Shown: in pieces, positions 22,281-33,412 of the stretch | How positions within the stretch are numbered: position 1 is the first letter of the stretch | How the letters are laid out: the number at the start of each line of letters is the position of its first letter | DNA from: Cristatella mucedo | Lineage: Eukaryota; Bryozoa; Phylactolaemata; Cristatellidae | DNA: 64,000 bases | Direction of reading: 5' to 3' | NCBI GenBank assembly: GCA_009760855.2 | Contig: WPIO01000008.1 | Coordinates: 4,537,001-4,601,000 of the forward strand | Translations under genes and position numbers: made by a program | The notes under the pieces: generated by a model | What the model was told of the DNA's origin: nothing | The model's database searches: none | The model's input: the letters and a program-made list of their open reading frames with translations, nothing else

Positions 22281-23203
22281 TTACCCGATCGCTCTACCTA
22301 TGTTTCCCAGAAGCCAACTCCGACCCAATTCTGCAATCTCGCAGTAGAGCAGCGACACCATCGAGGCCATCGAGGGCAAGCGTTGCGGACGATCCCGCCC
22401 GTTGCACCCTTCACATCCTCGCGAGAGCATCCCGAACCACTGCGCTGCTCAGCTCATTGGTCGAGCTCTCTGCGGAGGAGGGGGAGGAGCGTCACTGACT
22501 CTCTACAGCGGCCACGTTCAGCGCTCGTTCGCGAGTGGGGCATCGCCGAGATGTGCTGCTGAGCGCGACCGGAGCACTCTCGAAGAAGCGTGGGTAGGTA
22601 GCCCTTCGGCGTCCGAGGGCCGCCCGAGGGTTGTTCGCGCCGCTTGCAAATAAGCCTGCTCGTCTTCGCTTGGCTTGGGCGAGCGCTCAGCACGACGGCC
22701 AGCTGAAACAATACCGGCAATGCGGCAGCAGGAAAAGCAATTACTGCTCGGTGATAAGCAAGACTCGCAGCAGCCGCCGCCGCAGTAGCCCATTTGCGGC
22801 CGTAGGAGAAGAGCCGTTTCGGCTGGGGGGCAGCGAGGAAAGGAGGCAGCTGCGGATGAAACCCTGCCTCCAACCAGCCGGCCCGCTCGTTTAATAAGCT
22901 ATTTTGACGCCTCCGAGACCCACACCACTCGGCTGAGAAGTGAACAAACGAAGGCAATCATCGATCGGCTAGCACGTCCGAGGCACGAGTCGTGCTGAGA
23001 CACTACGAGTCTCGTGCAGTCCTCTTCACTCTGCGAATGCTCACAAACGTAGAGTTGTGGTGCCTCAAAGAGCTGGAAATGTTGAGAAGAAACGCTCATT
23101 GGCTGGCTGGCAATTGCCCAGCACTCCTAACCGCTGCCGTGCAGCAAATATTTTTAAGTGTTTTAGTGCTGGGGCATACTCGTACATCAGTTTGTCTAGG
23201 ATA
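22281..23203. other. unannotated stretch
   Basis: GC-rich between about 22380 and 22900 with overlapping ORFs up to 167 codons on the minus strand (22454-22957). Their composition looks random (Ala/Arg/Ser-rich, no motif). Could be promoter DNA of an unseen gene. Confidence 0.3.
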
Positions 23204-23355
23204 TTATAATTTATTTGTATAGTGCCTTAATAGAACTTAATCTCTACCCAGGCGCTTCACATAAGCCACGTAGGCTCAAGCCCATGACCTTGGCCTTCAA
23301 ATACTTTCACCTGAACCTCGGTCGAGGCGAGCACCTTAACCAGCGGGTCAAAGCA
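23204..23355 (-). mobile_element. SINE-B copy
   Basis: Minus strand: tRNA-like head at the right end (A-box region around 23352-23335, B-box-like GGGCTTGAGCC around 23283-23273) and LINE-like tail (GCGCCTGGGTAGAGATTAAG) at the left, ending in AT-rich sequence. About 150 bp, apparently full length. Confidence 0.75.
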
Positions 23356-23413
23356 GATGTCGATATCTATGCGACTGAAGCTAGCTGGCCTGGTCTGACC
23401 AGACTAAGACGTG

Positions 23414-23495
23414 CTAATAATAAAAATAATAATAATGCACTTGATAAAGCATCCTCAGAGAACTCAATCTCTTCCTAGGCGCTATACATTTACTC
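23414..23495 (-). mobile_element. L2-like family-1 3' end
   Basis: AATAATAATAATGCACTTGA, then the hairpin and the start of the 3' UTR; about 80 bp only. Confidence 0.75.
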
Positions 23496-23757
23496 GACTA
23501 AGACTAAGACTATGCATACTAAGACATGCATGTGTATATATTGGCCGTTAAAGTGAGGCTGAACTAGCAGCTCCAAAGATCTTCAACCGGTCGCAGTGCT
23601 TGGTTGATACTATACAAATAAAGTCGGTCGAAGTGATCAAATTTATGTAACTCTCGCCGCTTGTCTCGGCGGTCGTCGGTTCAACTCCCGCAGACGGCAC
23701 ACGATATTATCTTCTTTCTATTGAGAGTTACTACACATCATCTCGAGTGATTTTAGT

Positions 23758-23862
<105 letters not shown>

Positions 23863-23916
23863 TCGGCAGACGATTTTGGCTGTTTGACATGTCAGCAAAC
23901 TGTCGCGAAAAAGGTT

Positions 23917-24090
23917 AACTGATTTAACAGCCTCATTTGTATAGCTCGTCAGAAGAGCCCTAATGGCTATTATTACCGCTTGCAGTGAGCAGTTAAGGAT
24001 CGATCGCTCACTATAGGACTCGAGCCCACAACCTTGGTCGTGAAGAACGAGCACCTTACCTCCTGGACTCAGGCCCAGGTGGCCCTTCAC
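23917..24090 (-). mobile_element. SINE-A copy
   Basis: Minus strand. Family 3' terminus at 23917-23935 (plus AACTGATTTAACAGCCTCAT). The body contains GCCATTAGGGCTCTTCTGAC on the minus strand. The B-box region is at about 24020 and the A-box region at about 24080. Apparently full length (about 170 bp). Confidence 0.75.
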
Positions 24091-25104
24091 TCCAGGTGAG
24101 AACAGACAGGCAGTGTCCTTAGACTAAACCAAACATCGAGTCCAGGTTAACCGTGTAAAGACAGGCTCACGAGTCAGCATTGTTAGGCTTGCACGGCTAG
24201 TACGAGACCTTAGTTTGAAAGATATGCAGCTGCATCTAGTTTGGCGATCACGGCCACGTGGTCTGCTCACGTGATGCTCAACTCTCTCTCTCCATCATCC
24301 CTCGCTGAATGCGGGAAAAGAAGTGGTATATATGAATGTTTATTACTGTTGCGAGAACATGCAAGTTTCCAGCGGCTCGTAGCACACACGAATTAAGATT
24401 AGCTGCTGCTGCTGCTGCTCAATTTGGAGCGGTAGCTAGCTACGCTAATAAGTAATGAGGCCGTTGCAAAAATCATTGTTACCGTAAAAAAAAAGCATTG
24501 CGGTTTCACACCATCCTGATTACTGCGGTTGACTGGAGTGTGATTAGCAAACAGCCTGTCTTTCTCTGCTTAGCTTCAGCGGTAGTCCCTGGGTCTGGTG
24601 GTAGCTTTAAGGTCAAGCAAATGGTTCAGCTCGGCCATCTGCCGAATGAGGCCGTGCCGCATTGCGGCATAGCGGTATAGCGGTGTTGGGCAAGGTTTTC
24701 TGCAGCCCCTCGAAATGTAGCAACCGCTCTAGCAAGAGCTTTGTGAGAGCAGGCAGCTGCTATTTCTCTCATTAGCCTGACTCATTGCGGCGCCATGGCC
24801 GCTTGTGCCAGTCCAGCGTCTGCTTCTCGACGCTGAGCGTCGAGAAGTTCAGCTAAAGTTCGCAGTTCAGCACTGGCACCTTTCGCAGTATCCAAACAAG
24901 GTTGCACGCATTGAACTAAGGCCTAAGAATCCTCGCACACAATTCTCCCATCTAATATTCAGTCCGACGTGCCTCCGATGAGCTGCAAACCTAGTTAGGA
25001 CCACGGCATCGCGAGTTTATCATCAACGAAGGGCAGGCTTAACAATCAGAATTATCTGCGTCGAGAAAGATTATTGAGAACAGTGTTATGAGGGGCAACA
25101 TTTG
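24091..25104. other. unannotated stretch with a 25-bp palindrome
   Basis: Unique sequence without a convincing ORF. Contains a GCT-triplet run near 24403 and the palindrome at 24823-24847. Confidence 0.3.
24823..24847. repeat. 25-bp near-perfect palindrome
   Basis: Arms CTTCTCGACGCT and AGCGTCGAGAAG, 12 bp each, are exact reverse complements around a single G. Confidence 0.95.
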
Positions 25105-25245
25105 AAAGCCTCGTTTCTATGATGGTTGAAGACTCATCGCGGCAAAAAAATTCGCTCGAAACGTACGATTAAGGTTAGCCTGCTGCATGACTCGAACTCA
25201 TCACCGTCGGGTCGTGACGTTCTGCGGGTATGTCAGCACCTATGT
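25105..25245 (-). mobile_element. decayed SINE-A copy
   Basis: Plus strand shows AGCCTCGTTTCTATGATGGT then GACTCGAACTCATCACCGTC, the order expected for an inverted SINE-A. Spacing and internal sequence are eroded. Confidence 0.45.
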
Positions 25246-25290
25246 AATGTGACGAGGTAATGTGCAGGCTTAGTTTTGTATCTTTCAATC

Positions 25291-25880
25291 AGGCGCTTAC
25301 AGCTGGTGCAAAACTGTGTAGCTTCGGCTCGTCAGTCGTGCAGAAGCGTGTCAGTCGCGGCGAAGTCGCCACATCAGAGCGCTTCTCGTCAACCTGCACT
25401 GGCTACCAATCAAGCAGCGCATCAACTTCAAGGCTCTGTCACTTGCGTTTAGGTCCCTTCACTATCTGGCTCTAGCCGACCTATCAAAACCACTCGCCCG
25501 CGAGGCCAAGAATCGTACAAACCGCTGTTCTGCCTCGAAGAGTTTAGCCACACCTGGCACGAACCTCAAAACCGCTGGAGACCGCGCCTTTAGTTTGTAT
25601 GCTCCCAAAGCCTGGAACTCACTAACAACGCACGTCACAACGTCCCCTCAAATGACTACACTTTAAAAGAAACTCAAAAAACACCTGTTTAGTACATCAT
25701 TTAGTGGGTCTTCGCGATTCGTCCTTCGTATGCGTATGCCTGCTTACACTGTGCCTGCTGCTTACAGAAGCTACCAACAATCATTTGGTATTGCTTTCTG
25801 TACAGCATCTGTAAAGTGCCTAGAAAGAGATTCATTCTCTGAGGGTGCTATATAAATGTATTATTATTATTATCATTATT
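25291..25880 (+). mobile_element. old L2-like family-1 LINE, 3' portion
   Basis: Encodes a decayed C-terminal domain (LQLVQNCVASARQSC..., LHWLPIKQRINFKALSLAFR-type, then TNLKTAGDRAFSLYAPKAWN-type). It has one rather than two 38-bp 3' UTR units and the hairpin AAAGTGCCTAGAAAGAGATT...GAGGGTGCTATATAAATGTATT. A diverged subfamily, distinct from the young copies. Confidence 0.8.
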
Positions 25881-27159
25881 ACGTGTTTTCGTGTACAACT
25901 GACTGAACGCTTTTTCATGCGTGCACTCTTCGCATGTGCGCTTGCTTGTGTAAGTGTTTTCTTTGTGCTTGCATGTGGTTTCGTCTCAAATGCAGGCTAA
26001 GAACAGTATGGATATGTCTTTCTTTTCTCAAACTTTAATGTATTCACGTCGAATTCGCTTACCCTAACCAAAGCTGAGACATCGCTGCCACAAGCTTTGC
26101 GAGCAGCATCTTATGCAGCATTGCCTGCTTTCAGCAAGACAGAATGTAGCACGAGCTTTCACTCCTTTCACAGCTTTCGTTCGCTATCCTCAGGCGTAGT
26201 GCCTCAACCTCAATCTATCCGCTGGCATCGCATCGCTGTAGCGCAGCATCGCATCGTGCTTCTAACATTTCACATGCCCGCCATTTTTTTCGCTCCTGTC
26301 ACAGTTGCCGTCGAGACCCACCTAGCTAGATTTGACTCGAAGTAGTTATTGCACTCTCACAGGACACATCGGAAATGGGTCCGTGCGTAATAGCCACGGC
26401 ATCGAGGCTGCAAATAGACCTGCAATGCACCATTACCCGCAGTAATCGTCCGAAATAATGAATCTCATTGGGTTTTAATATGCTGCTGCCCGCTTGCGGC
26501 ACCCCGTCAGTCAGCTGGTGCCGGGCCATTCTCGGCTTCGCAGCAAGTGCTCAGTGAGGACAGCCGGGTGTCGCCGCTGCACATAGGCCCCCCGGCAAAG
26601 ATTGACGACCGGCGGCTAAAGGTAAAGGTCATTTGAGCAGCCGCCCCAAATAGCTGTTTCGCGTGAACGAAGGAACGAGCAGCGCGGCTGCGGCTAAGAT
26701 CACCGCATGCTTTCCGTACGATGTCGATACAGAAGCGGCGAGCGCGCATGCGCGTTCCATTGATGCTTCTCCAAGCATGAGCACTGGGCGGTGCACTGAG
26801 AGCTGGCATTTGAGGGAGGAGCTCGCTCTCTCTCTCCATCTGCTGTACCGGCAGCACGATCACGCACCACCACCAACACCCACCCACCCACCCAGCAGGC
26901 TCGCAATGCCTTTCACTAGCTGGCGACTGCGGCCCAGTGGCAGCATATGCTAAGCCTGAGCTATGAATTCGCTCACCAGACGAAGCACCGTAGCTTAGCT
27001 TCTTATCCAACAGCTTTCCTCGGCTGCGGGAGTCTCCGAGGAAACGCTGGCCTGACGTCGTAGGGAAGAGGGTCCGCTGGTTTCAGAGTCACGGACGACT
27101 GCGTCGGAGATGCACGGCAACCGACGCGGCGGGACATAGTCGTGAAGACTGAAAAAATA
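25881..27159. other. unannotated stretch
   Basis: No gene supported. ORF of 167 codons on the minus strand (26507-27010) overlaps ORFs on the other strand and has no recognisable domain. Confidence 0.3.
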
Positions 27160-27292
27160 CGATTCATTCGTACAATGCCCTGCGAGAACTTGGTCTCTAC
27201 ATAGGCACTGCACATATGCCACGGGGCTCAAGCCCACGACCTCGGCCAGACCTTGGTCGGGGAGAGCGCCTTAACCACTGGGCCAAACCAGC
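27160..27292 (-). mobile_element. SINE-B copy, well preserved
   Basis: Minus strand begins GCTGGTTTGGCCCAGTGGTT (A box TGGCCCAGTGG, matching TRGYNNAGNGG), followed by AAGGCGCTCTCC. A B-box-like GTGGGCTTGAGCCCC follows. The tail GTGCCTATGTAGAGACCAAG...CTCGCAGGGCATTG mirrors the LINE hairpin. Best example of the family in the window. Confidence 0.8.
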
Positions 27293-27534
27293 TTTCGCAT
27301 GGAGACTCGGTGCAGAGTAAACTGTCCTTAGTTGCAGTTTACCGTCCGATCAGCCTGGCAGGCTTCATATCCGGCTCCACATCCGGCTTCATACCGGGGG
27401 GCTATTGCTACGGAACTCGCCGTCCTTGGGGACACTACGGTGAGACAGAGTAGCGCGTGGAGAGAGCGACAGCACAGAGTAACACAGGCACGTGAGACAC
27501 ATAGACTAAGGGAAAGAGTGAGAATAAGAGCGAG

Positions 27535-27590
27535 AAAAAAAGAGGAGAGAAGATGATGAGAACAGAGGAGAGAAGATGATGAGAACAGAG

Positions 27591-27626
<36 letters not shown>

Positions 27627-27811
27627 GGCCATAGCAAAAGATATCGTGTTTCTGCTGTAGTGTATCTGCGTGTGTAACTTCTCTGCTGGGTTTATTCACT
27701 CTTGCTTCTGGAGACAGCTGCAAGCAGTGGCCACGAGTTTGCTTACGATTGCTGGCTGCTGCTTCTGGTGATGAGATGATGAGAGAAGATGGTGAGAGAA
27801 GATGGTGAGAA

Positions 27812-27842
<31 letters not shown>

Positions 27843-27872
27843 ACTGAGAGGAGACTTGAGGTGAGAGAGAAA
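27535..27872. repeat. GA-rich tract with duplicated segments
   Basis: Two GA-rich blocks (27540-27625 and 27770-27870) both contain near-copies of GAGAAGATGATGAGAACAGA or GAGAAGATGGTGAGAACAGA followed by (GA)n. This suggests duplication of an ancestral GA block. Arg/Glu or Ser/Leu ORFs across it are artefacts. Confidence 0.85.
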
Positions 27873-28080
27873 TGAGGTCGTGAGCTGAATAAGAGCGAAG
27901 CGGCATAGGCCTGAGGAAGGGGTACAAAAGAGAAGTGAGAAGGTGGAGAGATGTTTCGGATATGGGATCAAACCCGATGACAAACTGTGGTGGTGATCTT
28001 CTGAGGGAAACTCTCAAACCGGTCAACGATCGTCAAAGAGGACAGCTAGAAAATAGAGCACCAGTAAAAAATGGGTCAAT

Positions 28081-28238
28081 GCTGATTTAACAGCCTCATT
28101 TTCATAGCCGCAGAAGAGCCTTCACGGCTATTACCACCGCTTCCAGTGGTCAGTAAAGGGTTGCCCACTGCAGGACTCGAATCCACAACGCGGGTCGCAA
28201 AGATCGAGCACCTTACCCCTGGGCTGAGACGCAGTGGC
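28081..28238 (-). mobile_element. SINE-A copy
   Basis: Plus strand GCTGATTTAACAGCCTCATT at the left (3' end), the conserved CAGAAGAGCC...GGCTATTACC body, CTGCAGGACTCGAATCCACA (inverted B box GGATTCGAGTCC) and CTTACCCCTGGGCTGAGACG at the right (A-box end). Apparently full length. Confidence 0.8.
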
Positions 28239-28469
28239 TTGCACTCAATCGTGGCCTCGTCATGGCATCTCAAACTAAGAGCAAAAATTTGCACCTTCTA
28301 CAGCTTCGCTTTCAAAATTTCCGATGAGAAGAAGTTCGGTTTTATCGTCATTCAGTACGGACACTGGCTGTCGCCAGGAAGTAGTGTCTGCATGACTGAG
28401 GCTTAGTATATCAATCACCGTTACTGGCAGCGAGAGCATTGAAGGATGAGAATGAAAAAGGTATTTGCC

Positions 28470-28575
28470 ACTTTTTATAGTGCTTTAACAGTACTTAACC
28501 TCTATCCAGGCAAGGTCTCGAGCCTAAAAATACGTGGTTCAAGTCGATCACTTTGCCTCAGCGTCAACCAGGGTG
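28470..28575 (-). mobile_element. decayed SINE-B copy
   Basis: Plus strand TATAGTGCTTTAACAGTACT, then CTCTATCCAGGCAAGGTCTC and AGCCTAAAAATACGTGGTTC, resemble the SINE-B tail and middle. The head is missing or strongly decayed. Confidence 0.4.
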
Positions 28576-29517
28576 CAATATATGAGCTGCTGCATGTCGT
28601 CTCAGCAGCAGTGCCAAGTTCGTCTATCACCAGCTGACGTCACGACTGATGGACGGATCGGCATTCAAATGGGTCTGCAGCTGCCGGCCGGATGTTATCG
28701 CTGCAGCGCTTGGCCTATGCGAACACGGCAAGATGCCCTAAAATTTGTTAAAACTGGTAGCCTCGCTTTGGTGTTGGATCGCTAAAGCTGCTTGCGTATA
28801 GAGTATTTGATCTACTGCGGCTAGCACTCTCATAGTAGCTAACCTTCGTTGACGTGGCTGACCTTGGTCTTGGTCGTGACCGTGGCCGAACTGTTTACTG
28901 TGCTCATGCCGTTAGCACTGCGGTGATAGAAATAGAGCTGTCACTTCGATGTGCGCATCGAAAGTCCGAGCTTCCAAGGTCGTGACATAGAACATGGCTC
29001 CCTAGCCTTGGCTCGGAATCTGTGCGCCATGTTTACACAAAATGATTCCTCACTATACGACTACCGTCAGCTCCTTGTCAAGTCTGCCCACTCGGACTTG
29101 GTTAGATGAGAATGCCGCAGCCATGCTGGACCTTGCATCTGTGACATCCCGGCCAGACATCTGCAGCTCATGTTGCCTGCATGCCAGCCTGTGCCTTTGC
29201 CACGAGACGCGTGAAGCCGGTGCCGAACTCTATCTCTGTGCTTGCCTGGAGTGAACGTGGCATTTGCCACATTCAACCGCCTCTTCGCAACTTGTACTGG
29301 CTCCTTCTCGCGGAGCGGCGAACTGAGATGTGCTCAGCGCAAAGCGTGCTGACTCACTTTCAGGGCCCGTCGTTCTCGTGCTCTGGCTGCGACTTCGCGA
29401 GCTAGTCATCCTGGTCAGGCTTCCGGTCGTGCTTTCCGACTCGCTGACTCTCTGACTCGCTGCTGATAGGCTCAAACCAAACAGAAATCCTCAGTAGCCT
29501 CGCCTTTCAGATCCTAT
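28576..29517. other. unannotated stretch
   Basis: Unique sequence; ORFs of 70-83 codons only, none recognised. Confidence 0.3.
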
Positions 29518-29789
29518 GAGGCGACAACGACAACTACTCTCCTGCTGCCGACTATGGCTCATCATTTTTAGCGGTCCTGAGCTGCTACTTCTATGCTGCT
29601 GCCTCAACTGCTCTCCTGATTCAGCTATGCTTCCCACTTTCTCTTTGTTTCGCGTGAGACGAAGTCTGTTGGCTACCGAATGCGTACCGAAAGGCGCTTT
29701 GGCTGTGAGTGCGCTATACAAAACTCTCCTGCGTAACACCCACATAGTCTTTATGACTTTGTGGAGTTACAGACGGAGATACATTACAT
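29518..29789 (+). mobile_element. LINE family 2, 3' end
   Basis: Starts ACGACAACTACTCTCCTGCT, runs through CTATACAAAACTCTCCTGCG and GTAACACCCACATAGTCTTT, and ends GTGGAGTTACAGACGGAGAT followed by ACATTACAT. Matches the 45.45 kb copy closely and the minus-strand copies at 17.1, 43.4 and 60.8 kb. Confidence 0.85.
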
Positions 29790-30475
29790 AAAGGAGGTCT
29801 GGAACCCGCTGCTGCTACGAATGAGCCATTCACTAAAGTCGTTTACCGAGCATCGTCACGTGTTGCACATCGGGCGGGCGGGTGTCCTTCCAGACTCACG
29901 ACGAGTCCTGGCAGAGCTGGCGCCCCGAAGCCAAGGCCAAGGACTCGCACGTCGCGGTATCACTGCCGTGCAGGAATCCCGATGACGTAGCAGCAGAGCA
30001 CGAGACCGTGAAATAGCGCTCCTTCCACCTCGAGGAAAGATGCTGCTTTTCTACGTCCTCAGACAGAGCTGTCTCATCCGACATCTATGGTGATTGAATG
30101 TGCACACCACCAGCCAGAGCTCACAACTCACTTTGATGCCCAAAGCCCAACACTGCGATTAACACAGCGAAAGACAGCCAGTTCGCACAGTCTCAACCGT
30201 AGACTATAACATATCTGGCTCTCGATGCTAAGACGTTGGAGCCACGAATAATCTCAAGTATTGTAATAATCGAAGCGAATTAGCATGCGAAAGGTTCACT
30301 ACCGACTGAGACGTCTCGACATCCCCTGGACTTGATCATCAATAGGCCACTTATTCTTGCCAGCATTTTCAAATCTTCTGCTGTGCTTTGTATTCTTTTT
30401 CTGAAGTACTTTCTATTCTGGCTTCGTATAGTCTCGATCGGCTGACTCAAATCGTCTGTCTGTGCCTCAAAATGT
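29790..30475. other. unannotated stretch
   Basis: No gene recognised. Confidence 0.3.
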
Positions 30476-30770
30476 GCCTCGTCAAGCCTCAAATCCTTTC
30501 GAGGCAGTGCCTTCTGTCCATATGCTCACAAAGCCTGGAACTCAATCGCAACTGACGTCATGGTTTTTCCTGGCATGATGACATTTAAAAAGTTGCTAAA
30601 AACGCACCTGCTCCTCGTAGCATTTGCAGGGTGCTAGTGAGTTATCCCTTGCATGCCTCTGTATGCAGACAATGTGCATGTCATCACTAATTAATAAGCA
30701 TGCTTTAATCATCATCATTAATGTTCATTTTTCATTATTATTCATTTTCATTATTATTACTGCTTTGCAT
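30476..30770 (+). mobile_element. old L2-like family-1 3' fragment
   Basis: Contains CCTCAAATCCTTTCGAGGCA, ...CAAAGCCTGGAACTCAAT, ACATTTAAAAAGTTGCTAAA and a decayed 3' UTR, then an ATT/CATT-rich tail. The hairpin itself is not recognisable. Confidence 0.65.
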
Positions 30771-32549
30771 TATCATTATCATTGCTAACCCAATTTTACT
30801 CGCTCCTTGCAGTGCATGACGTCATGGATGTCAATTATTAAAATAAGCGAGGCTGAATCGACATCTGATCTGAATAGATTTCTACGGTGCTACACAACGA
30901 AAAGAATTTCTTGCTATAGAGAAAGAATACCGTCTCCTTCGGAGCGTACCTGGGTTCAGCCCAAGACCTCCTTCCCGACATTGGAGAAAAAGTTACCAAC
31001 TCACCCTTTTCGACAATTCATTATTTGACGACCAATCTACTATCCATGAAGCTTTACGGAAGGCCGCTTGAGTACGTCACTAAACATTGGAATTTACTCT
31101 TGTCCTTCCACGTATAGTTAGTTACCGGACCATAAGTTTTACATCTTACTAGCTTTCTTGTACTAATTGGTCCGGTTCATTGCAGATTTTCCCTGGCATT
31201 TCTACCATAATAACCGCTAGGAGCCAATTGAACACTGATTGATGCATCATAATACGTACAAAAACTCGGATATATAGCCGGAAAATTGTTTTCTTAAGAA
31301 GTGCAGTACCTCCCAGAGAATATCCATTATTAGCCTACAGTAATATATAAACCTATCATATTGGACCCAGCCCCCCTCCGCCATCGCTGCTGCCACCGTT
31401 GCCGCAGCCGCCGTCGCTGCTGCTGCTGCTGGTAATATCAGCCTCCTGCCAGCGTCACATCAGTTCGGCAAATCATCGCTTAGATGCCATTCTGTCTGTT
31501 GAAAACTAATATGACTGATGGTTTAAAGCTTAGCGGTTCATACCTTGCGAAAACTATGTCAGCAATTGTTGAGCGAGTCTGCAAGCTTAGCCTCATATAC
31601 CGATCCAGGTATTCTCCTTCGGCATTGCAGCGGGAGAACTGCTGCAGTGCCGCTCACCTCTCCGCCTCCCCCTCTCCTACCCCTCCCCTCTCCTACCCTC
31701 CCCCTCTCCTACCCCTCCCCTCTCCTTCCCCCTCCCACCTCTCCTCCTCTGTTCTGCTAATGCTGCTTCACAGTCCCCCCTCCGGTGTTTCGCCGTTCTG
31801 TGCGAGGCTCCTTATTAGTAGTATCTGATCTCTTCGCTGCAGCTTGTCCTTGGACTGCTATTAGGAAGAGCTTTGAACTCGGCAAGGACTCGCTGCTGAA
31901 GACGTCTAGAGTACTGCTTAGGATACCTATGGAAAACCAGGAAATAGTTATTTCAGACGCCGCTACCCGAGCGCTAACTCGGCACCGAAGAAAAAACATC
32001 CACCCGTAAATCTCGAGCGGCGAATCTGTCGCCTCTCGGCATCTGTGGGCCGCCGCGAGCATTGTCATTGCACCAACAAAATCGCGACATGTCGGCGATT
32101 GTGTCGCAAAAATGCGCCTAACTGGCGAAAATCGCTCGACTAGCACTTAATTGTAATGCTTCGAGCAAAGGAGTTCTGGATATACCCAAAGCAACTCCAA
32201 AACCAGCTGCGGGGTGGCGGACCCTCGGAAAAGATAGACCTTGATAGGACTCGAGCTCTCGCACACGCAGATGACGCCCAGATCGCCAGCGGCGACTTGG
32301 CACGCCTGGAGCTAGAACATCCAACAGATCGCGGGCTCGGTCCCCACTCGAGATGAAATATTTTCGACACTTAGGCCTACGACGGACGGCCTTCTGCGGC
32401 GGCAAGATTTTGAAATGTTTTGAAAATACTGCTTTTCTCGCGGCCGCCGCTTTAAAACGTCGCAAGCATTTGGCCATTCAGGGTAGCCGAGCTCGACTGC
32501 CGTCGGCGGCGGAACGCTTGCGGGAGTTATCCCCACCCCGTCTAGGCTT
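30771..32549. other. unannotated stretch with a polypyrimidine tandem
   Basis: 31660-31750 is a C/T-rich tandem (about 31-bp unit CCCCTCTCCTACCCCTCCCC-type, roughly 2.5 copies), and 31380-31432 is GCC/GCT-triplet rich. ORFs of 114-129 codons around 31484-32146 and 119 codons at 32118-32477 overlap on both strands without recognised domains. Confidence 0.35.
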
Positions 32550-33412
32550 ATAATAATAATATAATAATATTGCACTTGATAAAGCGCCCTCAGAGAACTT
32601 AATCTCTTTCTAGGCGCTTTACATTTGCTGCAAAGTGATACGCAATAGAATAGTAAGTAAAATCATGCTTGAAAAACAAACAAAATGAATAACATGGTTA
32701 GGGGTTACATGCACTGGGTCAGCATGCAAATGTGGTTAGTGGCAGCATGAACAGTGTCAGCACGCATAAGCACATCGAGGACGAATCACAAGGACCCACT
32801 AAATGCTGTCCTAAATAGGTATGTTTTTAAGTTTCTTTTAAATGTGGTCAGGTCAGGGGATGTTCTGATGCAGGTCGGGAGGGAGTTCCAGGCTGTGGGA
32901 GCATACGAGCTAAATGCACGGTCTCCAAAGGATTTAAGGTTTGTACGAGGTATTTCTAGACTGTTGGATTCCGAAAAGCGAGTGGTACGATGCTTTGCCT
33001 GATGGGGTAGTATCTCTGAAAGATAGGCTGGAGCCATAGAATGAAGAGACCTAAAAGTGAGCGACAAAACCTTGAAGTCAATCCGTTGCTTGACTGGTAA
33101 CCAGTGCAGGTCGGCGAGAAGTGGAGTAATGTGGCAACTGCGACGCTCACGACAGACAAGCCTAGCTGCAGAGTTTTGCACCAGCTGCAATCGCCTGATC
33201 GCACATGCTGGTAGGCCAGTAAGCAGTGAGTTGCAGAAGTCGAGACGAGATGTCACGAATGCATGGACCAACTTGGACGTGGTATCCTTATCTAAACAAG
33301 CCCTAATTTTAGCAATGTTATGAAGCTGAAAATAGGCAGATTTGACTGTGGAGCTGATGTGGTCGTCTAACGAGAGGTCGCTTTGGAATATGACACCTAG
33401 ATTTTTGTGTAA
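32550..33412 (-). mobile_element. L2-like family-1 LINE, young 3' copy with intact C-terminal ORF
   Basis: Minus strand, from the (ATT)n/hairpin at 32550-32630 through the 3' UTR with two 38-bp units. A 161-codon open frame (33271-32786) encodes the LINE C-terminal domain: FVTSRLDFCNSLLTGLPACA, LQLVQNSAARLV, LHWLPVKQRIDFKVLSLTFR, TNLKSFGDRAFSSYAPTAWN. Upstream it reaches the SLDDHISSTVKSAYF region, truncated near 33412. By eye it differs from the 47.8 kb copy by about 4 bases per 100, so it is recent. Confidence 0.9.

Noticed and set aside
22454-22957. 167-codon minus ORF in GC-rich DNA, and the similar 26507-27010 ORF
   Set aside because: Composition-driven, overlapped by ORFs on the other strand, no recognisable motif.
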